A stretch of 64,000 nt of DNA from positions 62,001 to 126,000 of the forward strand of contig CBFHMJ010000054.1 of assembly GCA_965656875.1 (NCBI GenBank), given 5' to 3'. Made by a program: the position numbers and the translations under genes. Below the pieces are notes generated by a model that saw only the letters and a program-made list of their open reading frames with translations, ran no database searches and was not told the origin of the DNA. This document shows, in pieces, positions 36,314 through 46,108 of this stretch (within the stretch, counting starts at the first letter, position 1; each line of letters opens with the position of its first letter). The DNA is from CBFHMJ01 sp965656875. GTDB taxonomy: Bacteria; Pseudomonadota; Gammaproteobacteria; Enterobacterales; Alteromonadaceae.

Positions 36314-37205
36314 CCGGGATACCTAATTTACTGATTTGTTCCGCAAATTCTGGCGCTTGTTCCATTAGCTGTGCTTTGTACTCTTTAACCGATGGTGGAT
36401 TGATATAATTCGTTCTGAGTATCGGTTCGAACTTAGGTTTTAATCCCTGAGTGACGGCTGTGGCTTGCTGCTGAATTGTTTGGTGAATTGAAATACTCTG
36501 GTCTCGAATCACTTTTAATTCATTGAAGTCAGCTTCCTGTTGAATATAAGCGTCCATTAAATCGGCATGGCTTAATATGGTAGTCAGCACATAGGCATCC
36601 CAGGACGGATCAAATTTATTAAATAACCGCTTAAAAAAGCTGGTAAAACTACTGAGCAATACGCTGACACGTTGTATCGGTGGTAAATAATGTTTGCTGA
36701 TATTTGGAATATAAATCGTCTGATAAACCCGGCTGATAGCCAGACCCAGTGATTCCAGCATTTTATTCTGATCGTTATCAACGCCCAGCTTGTTCAGCAT
36801 GGTATGGGTCTTTTTTCCAGAGGTGATGATCGTCATCAGAATCAACCCACCGAAAAAGTCAGCCCAGGTTTCTATGGTTTTACCATCGCTCACTGCTTTG
36901 TCGTTGTCATCAATATGTCGGTGATGTTTGTTCAGGTAATGTGCGACCTCGTGACAAATGATGACCAATAAAAACATAGCATCATCTGTGGAGAAAATCG
37001 GCATTGCACAGACATCCTGAGAAAATCGAATGCGAGCATTATTTGTAGTTGCACCAGTTTCTGAGGAAGAACCAGAAAACATGATGTGCTCGCGTTGATT
37101 GGCATTCAGTTCAATTTTGATTTTTACCCTCGCGCTGGTTTTAAACAGTCCTTCTATATCGCTAATGGCATGTTGAATAACGTCTTTTCCGGTCAATGTT
37201 GTCAT
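36306..37205 (-). CDS. Zinc metallopeptidase-like protein inside the dcm-vsr operon
   Basis: A 299-aa protein with the zinc motif His85-Glu86-x-x-His89 in ICHEVAHYL and a likely third ligand region Glu112-x-x-x-Asp116 in IETWADFFGG, the spacing of gluzincin-type peptidases. There is no signal peptide; the segment around residues 118-130 is hydrophobic but short. The rest is helical and not recognised. Its ends overlap both neighbours (ATGA with dcm, eight bases with vsr), so it is translated with the methylase and the repair nuclease. In E. coli dcm and vsr are directly adjacent; the insertion of a peptidase here is unusual. Role unknown: defence, regulated proteolysis of a partner, or toxin are all possible. 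Confidence 0.75.
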   Translation of the reverse strand: MTTLTGKDVIQHAISDIEGLFKTSARVKIKIELNANQREHIMFSGSSSETGATTNNARIRFSQDVCAMPIFSTDDAMFLLVIICHEVAHYLNKHHRHIDDNDKAVSDGKTIETWADFFGGLILMTIITSGKKTHTMLNKLGVDNDQNKMLESLGLAISRVYQTIYIPNISKHYLPPIQRVSVLLSSFTSFFKRLFNKFDPSWDAYVLTTILSHADLMDAYIQQEADFNELKVIRDQSISIHQTIQQQATAVTQGLKPKFEPILRTNYINPPSVKEYKAQLMEQAPEFAEQISKLGIPDG

Positions 37206-38761
37206 GACTCTTTTCCTTGGTGGTGTAATATCCAGGGTTCTAACAGTTTCGCTACGCTGGCGAAGACCGGAACCACAACGGAGTTACCGAACTGCTTGTA
37301 AGCTCGGGTGTCTGATACAGGTTGATGAAAAACGGTTTCTTTGGTTGCAAAGCCCATCAGTCGGGCGCATTCCGGTGGCGTTAAACGGCGAGGGGTTTTA
37401 TAGCCCGGCTTAAACTGTTCTGGTGTTGCGTTAAACGCTGACATTTCACTGGCGGTTAGCCCTTGATGATTAATGAGAATTTCGGAACCATCTTTAAAAT
37501 AGCGAGCGGATAATGTTCGGGTAACCGCCTGTGTATTATTGGGATCAACCAAACCATAGCCAAAGCCGTTCCCTTTGGCCTTATGTTTAAGCGCGTAGTT
37601 AAACAAATACTTCCACAAGTTTTCCGTCAGCGTGTATTTATCTGCGACGTTATCATCTAACATCATTTTTAATGTGGGCCGTGTTTCAGGCATGTGCTGG
37701 TGGATATTGCGAAGTGACAGCCTTGATGCATGTTGATGTTGTTGTGACTGATAAACATCCTTACGCACACCGATTAACACCACTCGCTCACGATGCTGGG
37801 GTAAAAAATGTTTTGCATCAATGATGATGGGTTCTGGCCTTCTCCCTTTAACTTTTTTAAGTGCAGCATCAATAGAGCTGTCTTCATCACTGATGTCTGC
37901 CAGCCAGTAACCTAATCGATCCAACGTTTTGACAATCACTTCAAAGGTATTGCCTTTATCATGGCTTTTCAGGTTTTTGACGTTTTCCAGCACGAAAAAT
38001 GGTGGCTTTTTAACGTCCAGGATTTTTTCAATATCAAAAAACAAGGTTCCCTGGGTATCGCAATCAAAACCATGAGCCCGCCCCAGTGCATTTTTCTTCG
38101 ATACACCCGCCAGTGAAAAAGGCTGGCATGGAAACCCGGCTAACAGCACTTCATGATCAGGAATATGTTGTTGAATCGATGCAATTACTTGTTCTTCAGT
38201 AGCATCAGATTGCTGACTCAGCGTGATGTTCTGAATGTTCATAAACGACTGATTCTTTGCCTCGCCACTGTCAGCCGGTTGGGTAAAGTAATCCTGCTCA
38301 CTCTCCGCGACATAATGATTCGCCAGATAGGTGCGACGAGCGTAATCATCCCATTCACAGGTAAATAAACATTTCCCACCGATGGCATCAAATCCTTTGC
38401 GAATACCACCAATGCCTGCAAACAGATCGATAAAAGTGAAAGCTGGATTGTCGTAGTGAGCAGGTTTTGCTGGGAGTAATGCTGATCGAATGGCTGTCTG
38501 TTCAGCCATATTAAATGTAATAGGATTACTGACAGGATCTTTTTTCCATTTATTAATGGATTCACGATTGCACTGAATGCCTGATTCATTGAGTAATCGA
38601 GCCAGATTCTTTTGGTCGTAAATCGTCAATAACAGCGTAAGCAGGGTGTGTGTTCGGCGTTGTTCGTCTGACAAATGTTGTTCGGCGTGTTGGTCAAAGG
38701 ACTCGTTATCAGTTGCCAGGGGTTGGGCTTTGAAGCCGAGAGGCTGATCCTTGATGTTCAT
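37202..38761 (-). CDS. dcm: DNA (cytosine-5) methyltransferase, Dcm-like
   Basis: A 519-aa 5-methylcytosine methylase. It matches E. coli Dcm closely throughout: FIDLFAGIGGIRKGFDAIGG (SAM motif), GFPCQPFSLAG with the catalytic Cys (about residue 212), LENVKNLKSHD, GKGNGFGYG-like GNGFGYGL in the target-recognition region and FGNSVVVPVF near the end. From this similarity I infer methylation at CCWGG. The N-terminal 90 residues also resemble the Dcm N-terminus. No restriction enzyme gene accompanies it; it is paired with vsr as in enteric bacteria. Confidence 0.93.
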   Translation of the reverse strand: MNIKDQPLGFKAQPLATDNESFDQHAEQHLSDEQRRTHTLLTLLLTIYDQKNLARLLNESGIQCNRESINKWKKDPVSNPITFNMAEQTAIRSALLPAKPAHYDNPAFTFIDLFAGIGGIRKGFDAIGGKCLFTCEWDDYARRTYLANHYVAESEQDYFTQPADSGEAKNQSFMNIQNITLSQQSDATEEQVIASIQQHIPDHEVLLAGFPCQPFSLAGVSKKNALGRAHGFDCDTQGTLFFDIEKILDVKKPPFFVLENVKNLKSHDKGNTFEVIVKTLDRLGYWLADISDEDSSIDAALKKVKGRRPEPIIIDAKHFLPQHRERVVLIGVRKDVYQSQQHQHASRLSLRNIHQHMPETRPTLKMMLDDNVADKYTLTENLWKYLFNYALKHKAKGNGFGYGLVDPNNTQAVTRTLSARYFKDGSEILINHQGLTASEMSAFNATPEQFKPGYKTPRRLTPPECARLMGFATKETVFHQPVSDTRAYKQFGNSVVVPVFASVAKLLEPWILHHQGKES

Positions 38762-38921
38762 GCAATCTTTATCGCTGGGAATTTTGTGTGAATGGTAGCG
38801 GAATTAGATAAATGGAGCAATGATGAGATGAAAATCAACAGGATATCTTGTACAACCATTTTGTATGTCTCAAAATGATGGACTTTTCAGTATGGCAAAC
38901 CCTCTGGTTTATCACGATTTT

Positions 38922-40076
38922 ATGAGTAGAACGGTTGTTGTTTTTCTAAGTCTTTTGATGATGTTGAGTGGTTGTTCATCAACGCCTGGCACCATGACGC
39001 CGCTGCCTGATTTATACATTGACCATAAATTTGAACAACCCGAAAACTGGATCATCGAAACCCCCACCGATATTTTTCGCATCGACGATGTTATAAAAAC
39101 ACACATCGACCAGACTATCCGTCCAATCACTCATCCAAAAGCCCGTACTCAAACCCTGGTGAATCAACTGTTCAACGAAACCGATCAATCACTGTTATAC
39201 GATAATTTCGCGAATCTCACCGCGACGCAGGCCTGGCATCAGCGACGAGCAAACTGTTTGACGCTGACCATTCTTGCCTGGTCGATGGCTGAACAGGCGG
39301 ATTTGACGATGAACTTTCAGGAGATTGAAATACCAGAATACTGGGTGCATCAGGAAGGTTTTAACTTACTCAATAGTCATGTCAACTTACGGGTGGTCGG
39401 TGCCAATATTGATGGCGAAGATGAAGCGTTAGGTAAAGATCTTGTGGTGGATTTCGACCCATACTCGCCAAAAAAGATTTTTCCATCCACGGTGATCAGT
39501 AAACAACGGATCATTGCCATGTTTTACAACAACAAAGGCGCGGAAGCCCTGGTCAATGAACAGCTTGATAAAGCGTATTTTTATTTGAAAGCCGCAACGC
39601 TACAAGACCCGGCTTATCATACACCCTGGGGAAATCTGGGACTGGTGTATCGTGTTCGTGGCTTAATGGATTATGCTGAATCAGCCTATCAACATGCCCT
39701 GATATTAAAGCCTGATAATCTCACTGTCCTCGATAACTTACAGATATTATTCAGAAAAACAGGACGTTATCAGGCTGCTGAACAGCTTGCTCAGCGAATT
39801 GACCGAAAGCGACAGCAAAACCCCTGGTATCACTATATGCAAGGCAATGTTGCGTTTAATAATGGCCGCTGGCAACAAGCGATTGACCATTACAAACGTG
39901 CAATTCGGTTCGACGATAGTATTCACAGCTTTTATCACGGACTGGCAAAAAGCTATTTTAAACTCGGTGAATTAGCACTGGCTCGCCGGTATATGCGTCA
40001 GGCCAGACAGCATGCTGTGGTCGATGACGCGATACTGCGATACCAACAAAAACTCGATGTATTGAAACAGCAATAA
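38922..40076 (+). CDS. TPR lipoprotein with transglutaminase-like domain
   Basis: A 384-aa lipoprotein. With ATG 38922 the N-terminus is a lipoprotein signal ending LMMLSGC, lipid attachment at Cys18; an ATG at 38865 would spoil this signal. Residues about 60-190 resemble a transglutaminase/papain-like fold (Cys in RRANCLTLT, His in SHVNLRVV). The C-terminal part has three or four tetratricopeptide repeats (AYHTPWGNLGLVYRVRG, NPWYHYMQGNVAFNNGRW, SFYHGLAKSYFKLGE). Such proteins usually sit in the periplasm and assist protein complexes. It is a single gene with its own terminator. Confidence 0.8.
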   Translation: MSRTVVVFLSLLMMLSGCSSTPGTMTPLPDLYIDHKFEQPENWIIETPTDIFRIDDVIKTHIDQTIRPITHPKARTQTLVNQLFNETDQSLLYDNFANLTATQAWHQRRANCLTLTILAWSMAEQADLTMNFQEIEIPEYWVHQEGFNLLNSHVNLRVVGANIDGEDEALGKDLVVDFDPYSPKKIFPSTVISKQRIIAMFYNNKGAEALVNEQLDKAYFYLKAATLQDPAYHTPWGNLGLVYRVRGLMDYAESAYQHALILKPDNLTVLDNLQILFRKTGRYQAAEQLAQRIDRKRQQNPWYHYMQGNVAFNNGRWQQAIDHYKRAIRFDDSIHSFYHGLAKSYFKLGELALARRYMRQARQHAVVDDAILRYQQKLDVLKQQ

Positions 40077-40102
40077 TGACAAAACAAGGATTGTAAAAAC
40101 AA

Positions 40103-40130
40103 GAAAGCCGACGGAGAACCATCGGCTTTT
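40103..40130 (+). terminator. Intrinsic terminator after TPR lipoprotein gene
   Basis: AAAGCCGA (40104-40111) pairs with TCGGCTTT (40122-40129), with an inner GG/CC pair and loop AGAA, followed by T. The A-tract and T-tract on the two sides make it bidirectional, serving also the convergent chemoreceptor gene. Confidence 0.78.
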
Positions 40131-40214
40131 CAAGATGTTTCGCTTGTTTTTTTCGCTGATGACGTGTGTCTTCAGCCTGAACAGCCCTTTATCAGTGCGT
40201 TACATGACGTCAGG

Positions 40215-41342
40215 TCAGGCAACTGATCGCGCAATATCGTCGGCCAGTCTGTCAAGGTAGCGAGTAACTTCTTCACTGGCTTGTTCCATCGTGCCAAGGT
40301 TTGTGATCATTGATTCCGTATCTCCATCAAGGAAGTTATAAAGCGCCTCAATACCTGCTTCATGAACTCGTTTGTGTGGTTTTTCCAGTTGTTGGAAATT
40401 ATCCCGATAACTGTATTTAGTTTTACCTTCACCCTGGTAATACCATTGTCCCATTCGGCACCGAGTATGGTCAGCAAAGGAATCAACGTTCTTACTTTTA
40501 TCACCAGAAATCAACTTGTAAACATCCGTTTTCCAGACGATATGATCCAGTTTCACGGTCTCGATAAAACTGGTTTCTGTGGCATGTTCGATCACATTAG
40601 TCATCGAAGCTGCAGACGTTGACAGAAAACCGAAGTTTTCATTCAAGGCCACAGTATTTTCAACGATTTCCTGACTGGTATTCGATAATGACGAAATAGT
40701 GTCAGAAACGGATTGCGTATCTGCATTGATTGCTTCAATAAGTTCTTTAATTTCGGCCGTTGTGTTGCCAGTGTTTTGAGCCAGTGAACGAACTTCATCA
40801 GCAACAACGGCAAATCCCCGGCCTTGTTCACCGGCGCGAGCGGCTTCAATGGCGGCATTCAGAGCCAGTAAATTGGTTTGATCAGAAATACTACTGATGG
40901 TGGTAACAAAACCTGAAATCTCAGACGCCATTTTGGTGAGTGATTCCAGTCGAGAGTTGGCTTGCTGAGCTTCTGAATCAATCGATGCAATTTTCTCAAC
41001 AACGGCATTTAGCAGAGCCTGATTTTGCTCAAACTGCTCATTGATTGTTGATAGATTCTCGCTTTCTGAACGAATAATTCCGGAATTTTGTGCAACGGTT
41101 TCGCGTACACCCTGGACTTTGCCAAGTGACGATAACAGAAGGTTTTTAAGGCGGGTATCCGTATCGGGTTTTTTGTCTGATGCTTGTGCTTCACGAAGGG
41201 TATGAAGTTCTCGTTCAAGTTGACTAACCTGAGACTCAAGATCATCAATTCGATCATCTTTGCGAGCACATTGTTGCTGTAAAGATTCAATTTCGATGCT
41301 TTTTTTCCAAAACACGTGATTTTCCTCATCATCAATCATCAT
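40215..41342 (-). CDS. Soluble chemoreceptor with C-terminal CZB zinc-binding domain
   Basis: A 375-aa protein without membrane helices. Residues about 15-55 form a coiled coil, followed by a methyl-accepting signalling domain (DQTNLLALNAAIEAARAGEQGRGFAVVADEVRSLA). The C-terminal 120 residues carry the CZB pattern: His in KLDHIVWK, CRMGQWYYQGEGK, and HKRVHE. CZB domains bind zinc and in characterised receptors sense hypochlorous acid or zinc (family knowledge). It is a cytoplasmic chemoreceptor or diguanylate-cyclase regulator. It is monocistronic, converging on the TPR gene. Confidence 0.92.
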   Translation of the reverse strand: MMIDDEENHVFWKKSIEIESLQQQCARKDDRIDDLESQVSQLERELHTLREAQASDKKPDTDTRLKNLLLSSLGKVQGVRETVAQNSGIIRSESENLSTINEQFEQNQALLNAVVEKIASIDSEAQQANSRLESLTKMASEISGFVTTISSISDQTNLLALNAAIEAARAGEQGRGFAVVADEVRSLAQNTGNTTAEIKELIEAINADTQSVSDTISSLSNTSQEIVENTVALNENFGFLSTSAASMTNVIEHATETSFIETVKLDHIVWKTDVYKLISGDKSKNVDSFADHTRCRMGQWYYQGEGKTKYSYRDNFQQLEKPHKRVHEAGIEALYNFLDGDTESMITNLGTMEQASEEVTRYLDRLADDIARSVA

Positions 41343-41870
41343 CCCGTCCGCCGGTGCTGGTGCTGTATTTCTTCAGCGGCTTCCAGCCAGTGACTGGTCC
41401 GGGATAATCTTACATCGCTACATCAGGCGATTATTGTTGTTGGTTTATCAGAGCTGTTGGCATGAAACTCAACGAAGTAAGTTGTGTAGCACTCAATATA
41501 GAACTGAACTGCTCAACAGCCTGACATTGGTGGCAACCGTTTTTAACGGCTCGTCTATCCTATGACTGGCAATTTGGCCAGAGAACACGCGTTTATAGAC
41601 AGGCCGTAAACAGCATGCTGAACGATGATCGCCTCGATCCGATGAACGAACATTGTCAGATTTTTGCGGGATGTCGTGTTTTTTATGTCGTGTGTACTGG
41701 CGGAAATAGCCGATGCATTACCGCGTTGCAAGTCTACATGATTTTCATCATTGTTATATCAGTAATGTGTGAAAAACCACCAGAATTTGCCAGTTCCTTA
41801 CGAGACATCAAAGCAATTACAGTTAAATGATGTAACCTTGCTGACAAAATATCCAGATAACCCCATTATT
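41343..41870. other. Intergenic region, nothing recognised
   Basis: About 530 bp between two minus-strand genes. Short open frames on the plus strand (41615-41830, 41769-41972) have no ribosome-binding site or family resemblance. A small GC-rich inverted repeat (CTGGC/GCCAG near 41566) is the only structure noticed. Confidence 0.5.
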
Positions 41871-42332
41871 TTATTGATCTTTTTTAAACATCATCCCGAT
41901 GTGTGGAATGCCATCTTCAAGATAAGGCTCTGTACAGGCGACAAAACCATGTCTGCCATAAAAACCTTGTAGATGTTCCTGAGCTGAGATTTTGATGCTC
42001 AGTCCTGGCCATTGTTCTTCACAGTACGCATTACCCAGTTTCATAATGTCATGACCCAGTGAGCGACCTCGAAAATCTTCGGCAATCACCACACGACCAA
42101 TCGAACAGTAGTCTTCGTAAGTTGAGCCTTTCGGTAAACACCGTAGATAAGCGCCGAGTTTTCCATCCTCATAACCCAGTATATGTACTGCTTCTTCCAG
42201 TCTGTCGGCATCATCCAGTTCCGGGTAGTAGCAGGTTTGTTCAACGACGAAAACATCTACGCGAAGTTTCATCAGGTCATACAATTCATCGATTGTCAGG
42301 TCTTTAAATTTCTTGGTGATCCAGTTCATCAT
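41871..42332 (-). CDS. elaA: ElaA-type GNAT acetyltransferase
   Basis: A 153-aa GNAT-fold protein. The family motifs LYDLMKLRVDVFVVEQTCYYPELDD, the acetyl-CoA loop IGRVVIAEDFRGRSLGHDIM, and SAQEHLQGFYGRHGF are all seen and match E. coli ElaA. Its substrate is not known. It begins at ATG 42332 (a second ATG follows directly). It is divergent from rlmJ with a 94-bp spacer. Confidence 0.92.
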   Translation of the reverse strand: MMNWITKKFKDLTIDELYDLMKLRVDVFVVEQTCYYPELDDADRLEEAVHILGYEDGKLGAYLRCLPKGSTYEDYCSIGRVVIAEDFRGRSLGHDIMKLGNAYCEEQWPGLSIKISAQEHLQGFYGRHGFVACTEPYLEDGIPHIGMMFKKDQ

Positions 42333-42426
42333 GTGCTTGTTACTTGCTTTCTCTTTCTTTTATTAGGCGTGTATCTTAGGGTTTGCTATTATCCGCCGCC
42401 AGAAACATTTTGCCAGGAGAAAAGGC

Positions 42427-43272
42427 TTGCTTAGTTATCGCCACAGTTACCACGCCGGAAATTTTGCAGACGTATTAAAGCACATCGTGCTTGTTCAGGT
42501 CGTCGATTATTTACAACGAAAAGACAAAGGTATCACTATCGTTGATACACATGCCGGTGCAGGTATGTATCGTTTAAATGAAGAACATGCACAGAAAACT
42601 GCTGAGTTTCACGACGGTATAGGTAAGCTCTGGCAACGCGATGAAAGTCCGGAAGCAGCATTGCGTTATCTTGACATTGTGCGCGACCTTAATCAGGACG
42701 GAGCGTTGACACTGTATCCCGGCTCACCTGAGTTTAGTGCCTCCTTACTACGTCGCCAGGATAATTTACGCCTGTTTGAACTCCACTCCACCGATTACGT
42801 CATTCTCCGGGAACACATGGCGGGTAAACGCCGAGTCAAAGTACAAGTCGATAAAGTTAATGGATACAAGGGCGTTATGGGTTGTATGCCACCCGTTACG
42901 CGCCGTGGCCTGGTATTGATAGATCCGCCGTTCGAAATTAAAACTGATTATGAAATTGCAGTAGATACCATCGCAAAGGCCTGGCAACGGTTTGCTGGTG
43001 GTACCTATATTCTTTGGTATCCGGTAGTACAGCGCCACTACGTTGATTCGATGGAACAAGCGTTTAAAGACAGCGGTATTAAAAACGTGATGCAAATCGA
43101 ATACTTACAATCCCCTGATACTGAAGTTCATGGTATGACCGGGCACGGCTTGTTTGTGGTGAATCCACCCTGGGTGCTAAAAGAACAAATGGAACAAGTA
43201 TTACCCTGGCTGATCGATTGCATGGGTGATGAGCAATCAAGCTGGCGAATTGAACAACTGGTTGCAGAGTAG
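42427..43272 (+). CDS. rlmJ: 23S rRNA (adenine-2030-N6)-methyltransferase
   Basis: A 281-aa rRNA methylase acting on A2030 of 23S rRNA. The start is TTG at 42427: the protein then begins MLSYRHSYHAGNFADVLKH, the invariant RlmJ N-terminus, and AGGAG lies at the right distance upstream. The catalytic DPPFE motif and the preceding GLVLI strand are intact, as is GYKGVMG. The substrate-binding YSFH-type region is conserved. TTG may keep translation low. Confidence 0.95.
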   Translation: MLSYRHSYHAGNFADVLKHIVLVQVVDYLQRKDKGITIVDTHAGAGMYRLNEEHAQKTAEFHDGIGKLWQRDESPEAALRYLDIVRDLNQDGALTLYPGSPEFSASLLRRQDNLRLFELHSTDYVILREHMAGKRRVKVQVDKVNGYKGVMGCMPPVTRRGLVLIDPPFEIKTDYEIAVDTIAKAWQRFAGGTYILWYPVVQRHYVDSMEQAFKDSGIKNVMQIEYLQSPDTEVHGMTGHGLFVVNPPWVLKEQMEQVLPWLIDCMGDEQSSWRIEQLVAE

Positions 43273-43340
43273 TGAATTACGCATTAGTATACCTGTTAAT
43301 TTAAACAGTGCTAATGCGTAACTAACTGAAATCTGTCACG

Positions 43341-45284
43341 ATGCGACTATACATTGCCGAAAAACCCAGCTTAGGACGAGCAATTGCGGATGTCTTACCC
43401 AAACCCCACAAAAAACAGGAAGGTTATATACAGGCCGCAAACGGCGATTGTGTTAGCTGGTGTATTGGTCACTTATTAGAACAGGCTGAGCCGGATGCCT
43501 ACGATCCGGCATTCAAATCCTGGAAGTTAGAACACCTTCCCATCATTCCCATCCAATGGCAGTTACAGCCAAAACCCAAAACCCGTAAGCAAGTCACGGT
43601 CCTGAAAAAACTCATCAAGCAAGCCAGTCAAATTATTCACGCCGGTGATCCGGATCGAGAAGGGCAGCTTCTGGTGGATGAATTGTTGGATTATGTGGGG
43701 CTGACACAACAGCAAAAATCGGGTGTGCTGCGCTGTTTAATCAGTGATTTAAATGGTCCGGCAGTGAAACGCGCCATTAATAAGCTTCGGCCCAACGCCG
43801 AGTTTGTGCCATTGTCTGTGTCTGCGCTGGCACGATCACGTGCCGACTGGCTTTATGGTATTAACCTGACACGCGCCTATACATTACAAGGCCGAAAAGT
43901 TGGTTATGACGGCGTTGTATCCGTTGGACGGGTTCAGACACCTATTCTCGGTTTGATTGTGCGCCGCGAGCAGGAAATTGAACAATTCCAGCCAAAACCC
44001 TTTTATGAGGTATTGGCGCATTTGCACACCGAACAAGGTGGTTTTTTCAAGGCAAAATGGCAACCAAGCAAAGCTTGTGAGCCATATCAGGACGAGCAGG
44101 GCAGAGTGTTACACAAAGGGCTTGCAGAGAATGTCTGCCAGCGGATCACCAACAAGCCAGCGCAAGTTACTAAACTCGAACAAAAGCAACGTAAACAAGC
44201 ACCGCCACTTACGCACAATTTGTCAGCATTACAAATTGATGCCGCAAAACGCTATGGCATGAATGCCAAACAAGTGCTGGATATCTGTCAGGCGTTGTAT
44301 GAAAAGCACAAAGTCATCACTTATCCTCGTTCCGACAGCCGATACCTGCCTGTTGAGCATCATCGCCAGGCGTCAGAGGTACTCGCGGCGGTTGCAAAAA
44401 CAGCCGGACTGCCCGCACAGCAGGTGAATGCAGCCGATACCAAGAGAAAGACCTCGGTCTGGAACGACAAAAAAGTTGATGCGCACCACGCGATTATTCC
44501 TACCGCAAAATCTTCGTCGTCGCTCTCAGGGCAAGAACAACAAGTTTATGATCTGATTGCTCGTCAGTATCTTGCACAGTTCTATCCGGATTATCGTTAT
44601 CACGAGACAAAAGTAGAAGTAACGATAGAGGGTGGCTTGTTCACTACAAAAGCCATTATGCCGCTGGATCAAGGCTGGAAAGTGCTTTTTAAGTCTGCCA
44701 AAGGCTCCCAGGCGTCGAGCGACAGCAACAAAGCTGATGACGAGACACAAACTGAATTACCCCCATTAGAGCAAGGTCAGTCACTCCATTGTTCACAGGG
44801 CGAACTCCTGGAAAAAATGACCCAGCCACCGCCGTATTTTACCGATGCGTCACTACTTTCTGCGTTAACCGGTATTGCCCGTTTCGTCACTGATAAAGCC
44901 ATTAAGAAAATCCTGAAAGAAACCGATGGCCTTGGCACTGAAGCAACCCGTGCTGGTATTATCGATTTACTCTTCAAACGTGGTTTTCTTACCCGCCAGG
45001 GAAAACAAATTCGGGCAACCGATGCAGGTAAAGGCCTGATCACCAGTCTGCCTGAACTCGCCACCACGCCGGATATGACGGCACACTGGGAATCCACACT
45101 CGACGGCATTTGCCAGAAACAAGCCAGTTACCAACAGTTTATGGGCGATATGGAGCAAAAACTGGGCGGCCTGCTCGACTATGCAAAACGCGAATTGCCG
45201 GTGGGATTACAAGGTGTAAAGGCTGTTAAAAAACAGCCGTTTAAACGTAGGAAGAAGAGTTGGGGTAAGAAGAAGGCAAGTTAA
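43341..45284 (+). CDS. topB: DNA topoisomerase III
   Basis: A 647-aa type IA topoisomerase that decatenates single-stranded DNA. The TOPRIM motif HAGDPDREGQLLVDE is present, and the active-site Tyr328 in ITYPRSDSRY has the same number as in the E. coli enzyme. The C-terminus is a short basic tail (KKQPFKRRKKSWGKKK) in place of zinc fingers, as is usual for TopB. It starts at ATG 43341. Confidence 0.97.
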   Translation: MRLYIAEKPSLGRAIADVLPKPHKKQEGYIQAANGDCVSWCIGHLLEQAEPDAYDPAFKSWKLEHLPIIPIQWQLQPKPKTRKQVTVLKKLIKQASQIIHAGDPDREGQLLVDELLDYVGLTQQQKSGVLRCLISDLNGPAVKRAINKLRPNAEFVPLSVSALARSRADWLYGINLTRAYTLQGRKVGYDGVVSVGRVQTPILGLIVRREQEIEQFQPKPFYEVLAHLHTEQGGFFKAKWQPSKACEPYQDEQGRVLHKGLAENVCQRITNKPAQVTKLEQKQRKQAPPLTHNLSALQIDAAKRYGMNAKQVLDICQALYEKHKVITYPRSDSRYLPVEHHRQASEVLAAVAKTAGLPAQQVNAADTKRKTSVWNDKKVDAHHAIIPTAKSSSSLSGQEQQVYDLIARQYLAQFYPDYRYHETKVEVTIEGGLFTTKAIMPLDQGWKVLFKSAKGSQASSDSNKADDETQTELPPLEQGQSLHCSQGELLEKMTQPPPYFTDASLLSALTGIARFVTDKAIKKILKETDGLGTEATRAGIIDLLFKRGFLTRQGKQIRATDAGKGLITSLPELATTPDMTAHWESTLDGICQKQASYQQFMGDMEQKLGGLLDYAKRELPVGLQGVKAVKKQPFKRRKKSWGKKKAS

Positions 45285-45490
45285 ACCCTGCTGTTTCTTA
45301 TACGTATATTTTGACAATAATGGCTGGCTAACGAGTTGTAAGAACAGCTTTTGCTCGCCTTATTCCAATTCTCGCCCATACCAATGTAACCAGAATGTTA
45401 ACTCTAACCTGACAGTGCTATATTACTCCGTCTTATTTTTTGATCGGTTTTTGCACCGAACTTTATCGATGAAGTAATGAGGTAACGTTC

Positions 45491-46108
45491 ATGTCTACCA
45501 GCCTGACCGCTTATATTGTTGTATCGTTTTTTACTGTGTTAAGTCCTGGACCTGCGGTGTTATATACCATCACAAATACCCTGAACTTTGGTGTAAAACG
45601 CGCATTTATCGGTTATCTCGGTGTTGCGGTGGGGATTCTGGTTGTGGCTGCGGCTGCTACGTTGGTGGTGTTAGGGCTGGCAACATTAAGCCCCCTGGTG
45701 TTAACCGGAATGAATATCGCGGGTGGTTGCTTCTTTTTACATCTGGCGATTAAAAACTGGCGTTCTGCCTCGTCGATTCAGGCAGGTGATCTTGATGATG
45801 ATCGTAGTCACTCCAATGTCTTCTTTCACGGTTTGATGATCAGCCTGATGAATCCCAAAGCTCTGGTATTTTTCCTCTCGGTTTTTCCGTTATTTGTTGC
45901 CGCCGCAGACGCCAAAATTCAGCAATGTGTGGTGCTTTCTCTGTTGTTTTTTATGAATGTCATGTTCGTTCATTCCGGATACTGTCTGGCGTTTAAAACC
46001 ATTGGTAAAAAAGTACCGTCGCAACATGTTGGCCGTTATACGTCTCGCCTGTCCGCACTGATTTTTCTCACCTTTTCACTGTTGATTTTTAATCAGACAT
46101 TAAGCTGA
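45491..46108 (+). CDS. LysE/RhtB-family amino-acid exporter
   Basis: A 205-aa membrane protein with six predicted helices. Seen are the family motif LSPGPAVLYTITNTLNFG at the N-terminal region and GLMISLMNPKALVFFLSVFP in the middle. These proteins export amino acids such as homoserine, threonine or lysine. Substrate cannot be predicted. GAGGT is upstream of the ATG. It is monocistronic. Confidence 0.9.
   Translation: MSTSLTAYIVVSFFTVLSPGPAVLYTITNTLNFGVKRAFIGYLGVAVGILVVAAAATLVVLGLATLSPLVLTGMNIAGGCFFLHLAIKNWRSASSIQAGDLDDDRSHSNVFFHGLMISLMNPKALVFFLSVFPLFVAAADAKIQQCVVLSLLFFMNVMFVHSGYCLAFKTIGKKVPSQHVGRYTSRLSALIFLTFSLLIFNQTLS

Noticed and set aside
35798..38761. Interpretation as a complete restriction-modification system
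   Set aside because: The nuclease is a Vsr repair enzyme and not a restriction enzyme, and the third gene is a peptidase.
41615..41972. Two short plus-strand frames between chemoreceptor and elaA genes
   Set aside because: No ribosome-binding sites, no recognisable domains, and the second overlaps elaA on the opposite strand.
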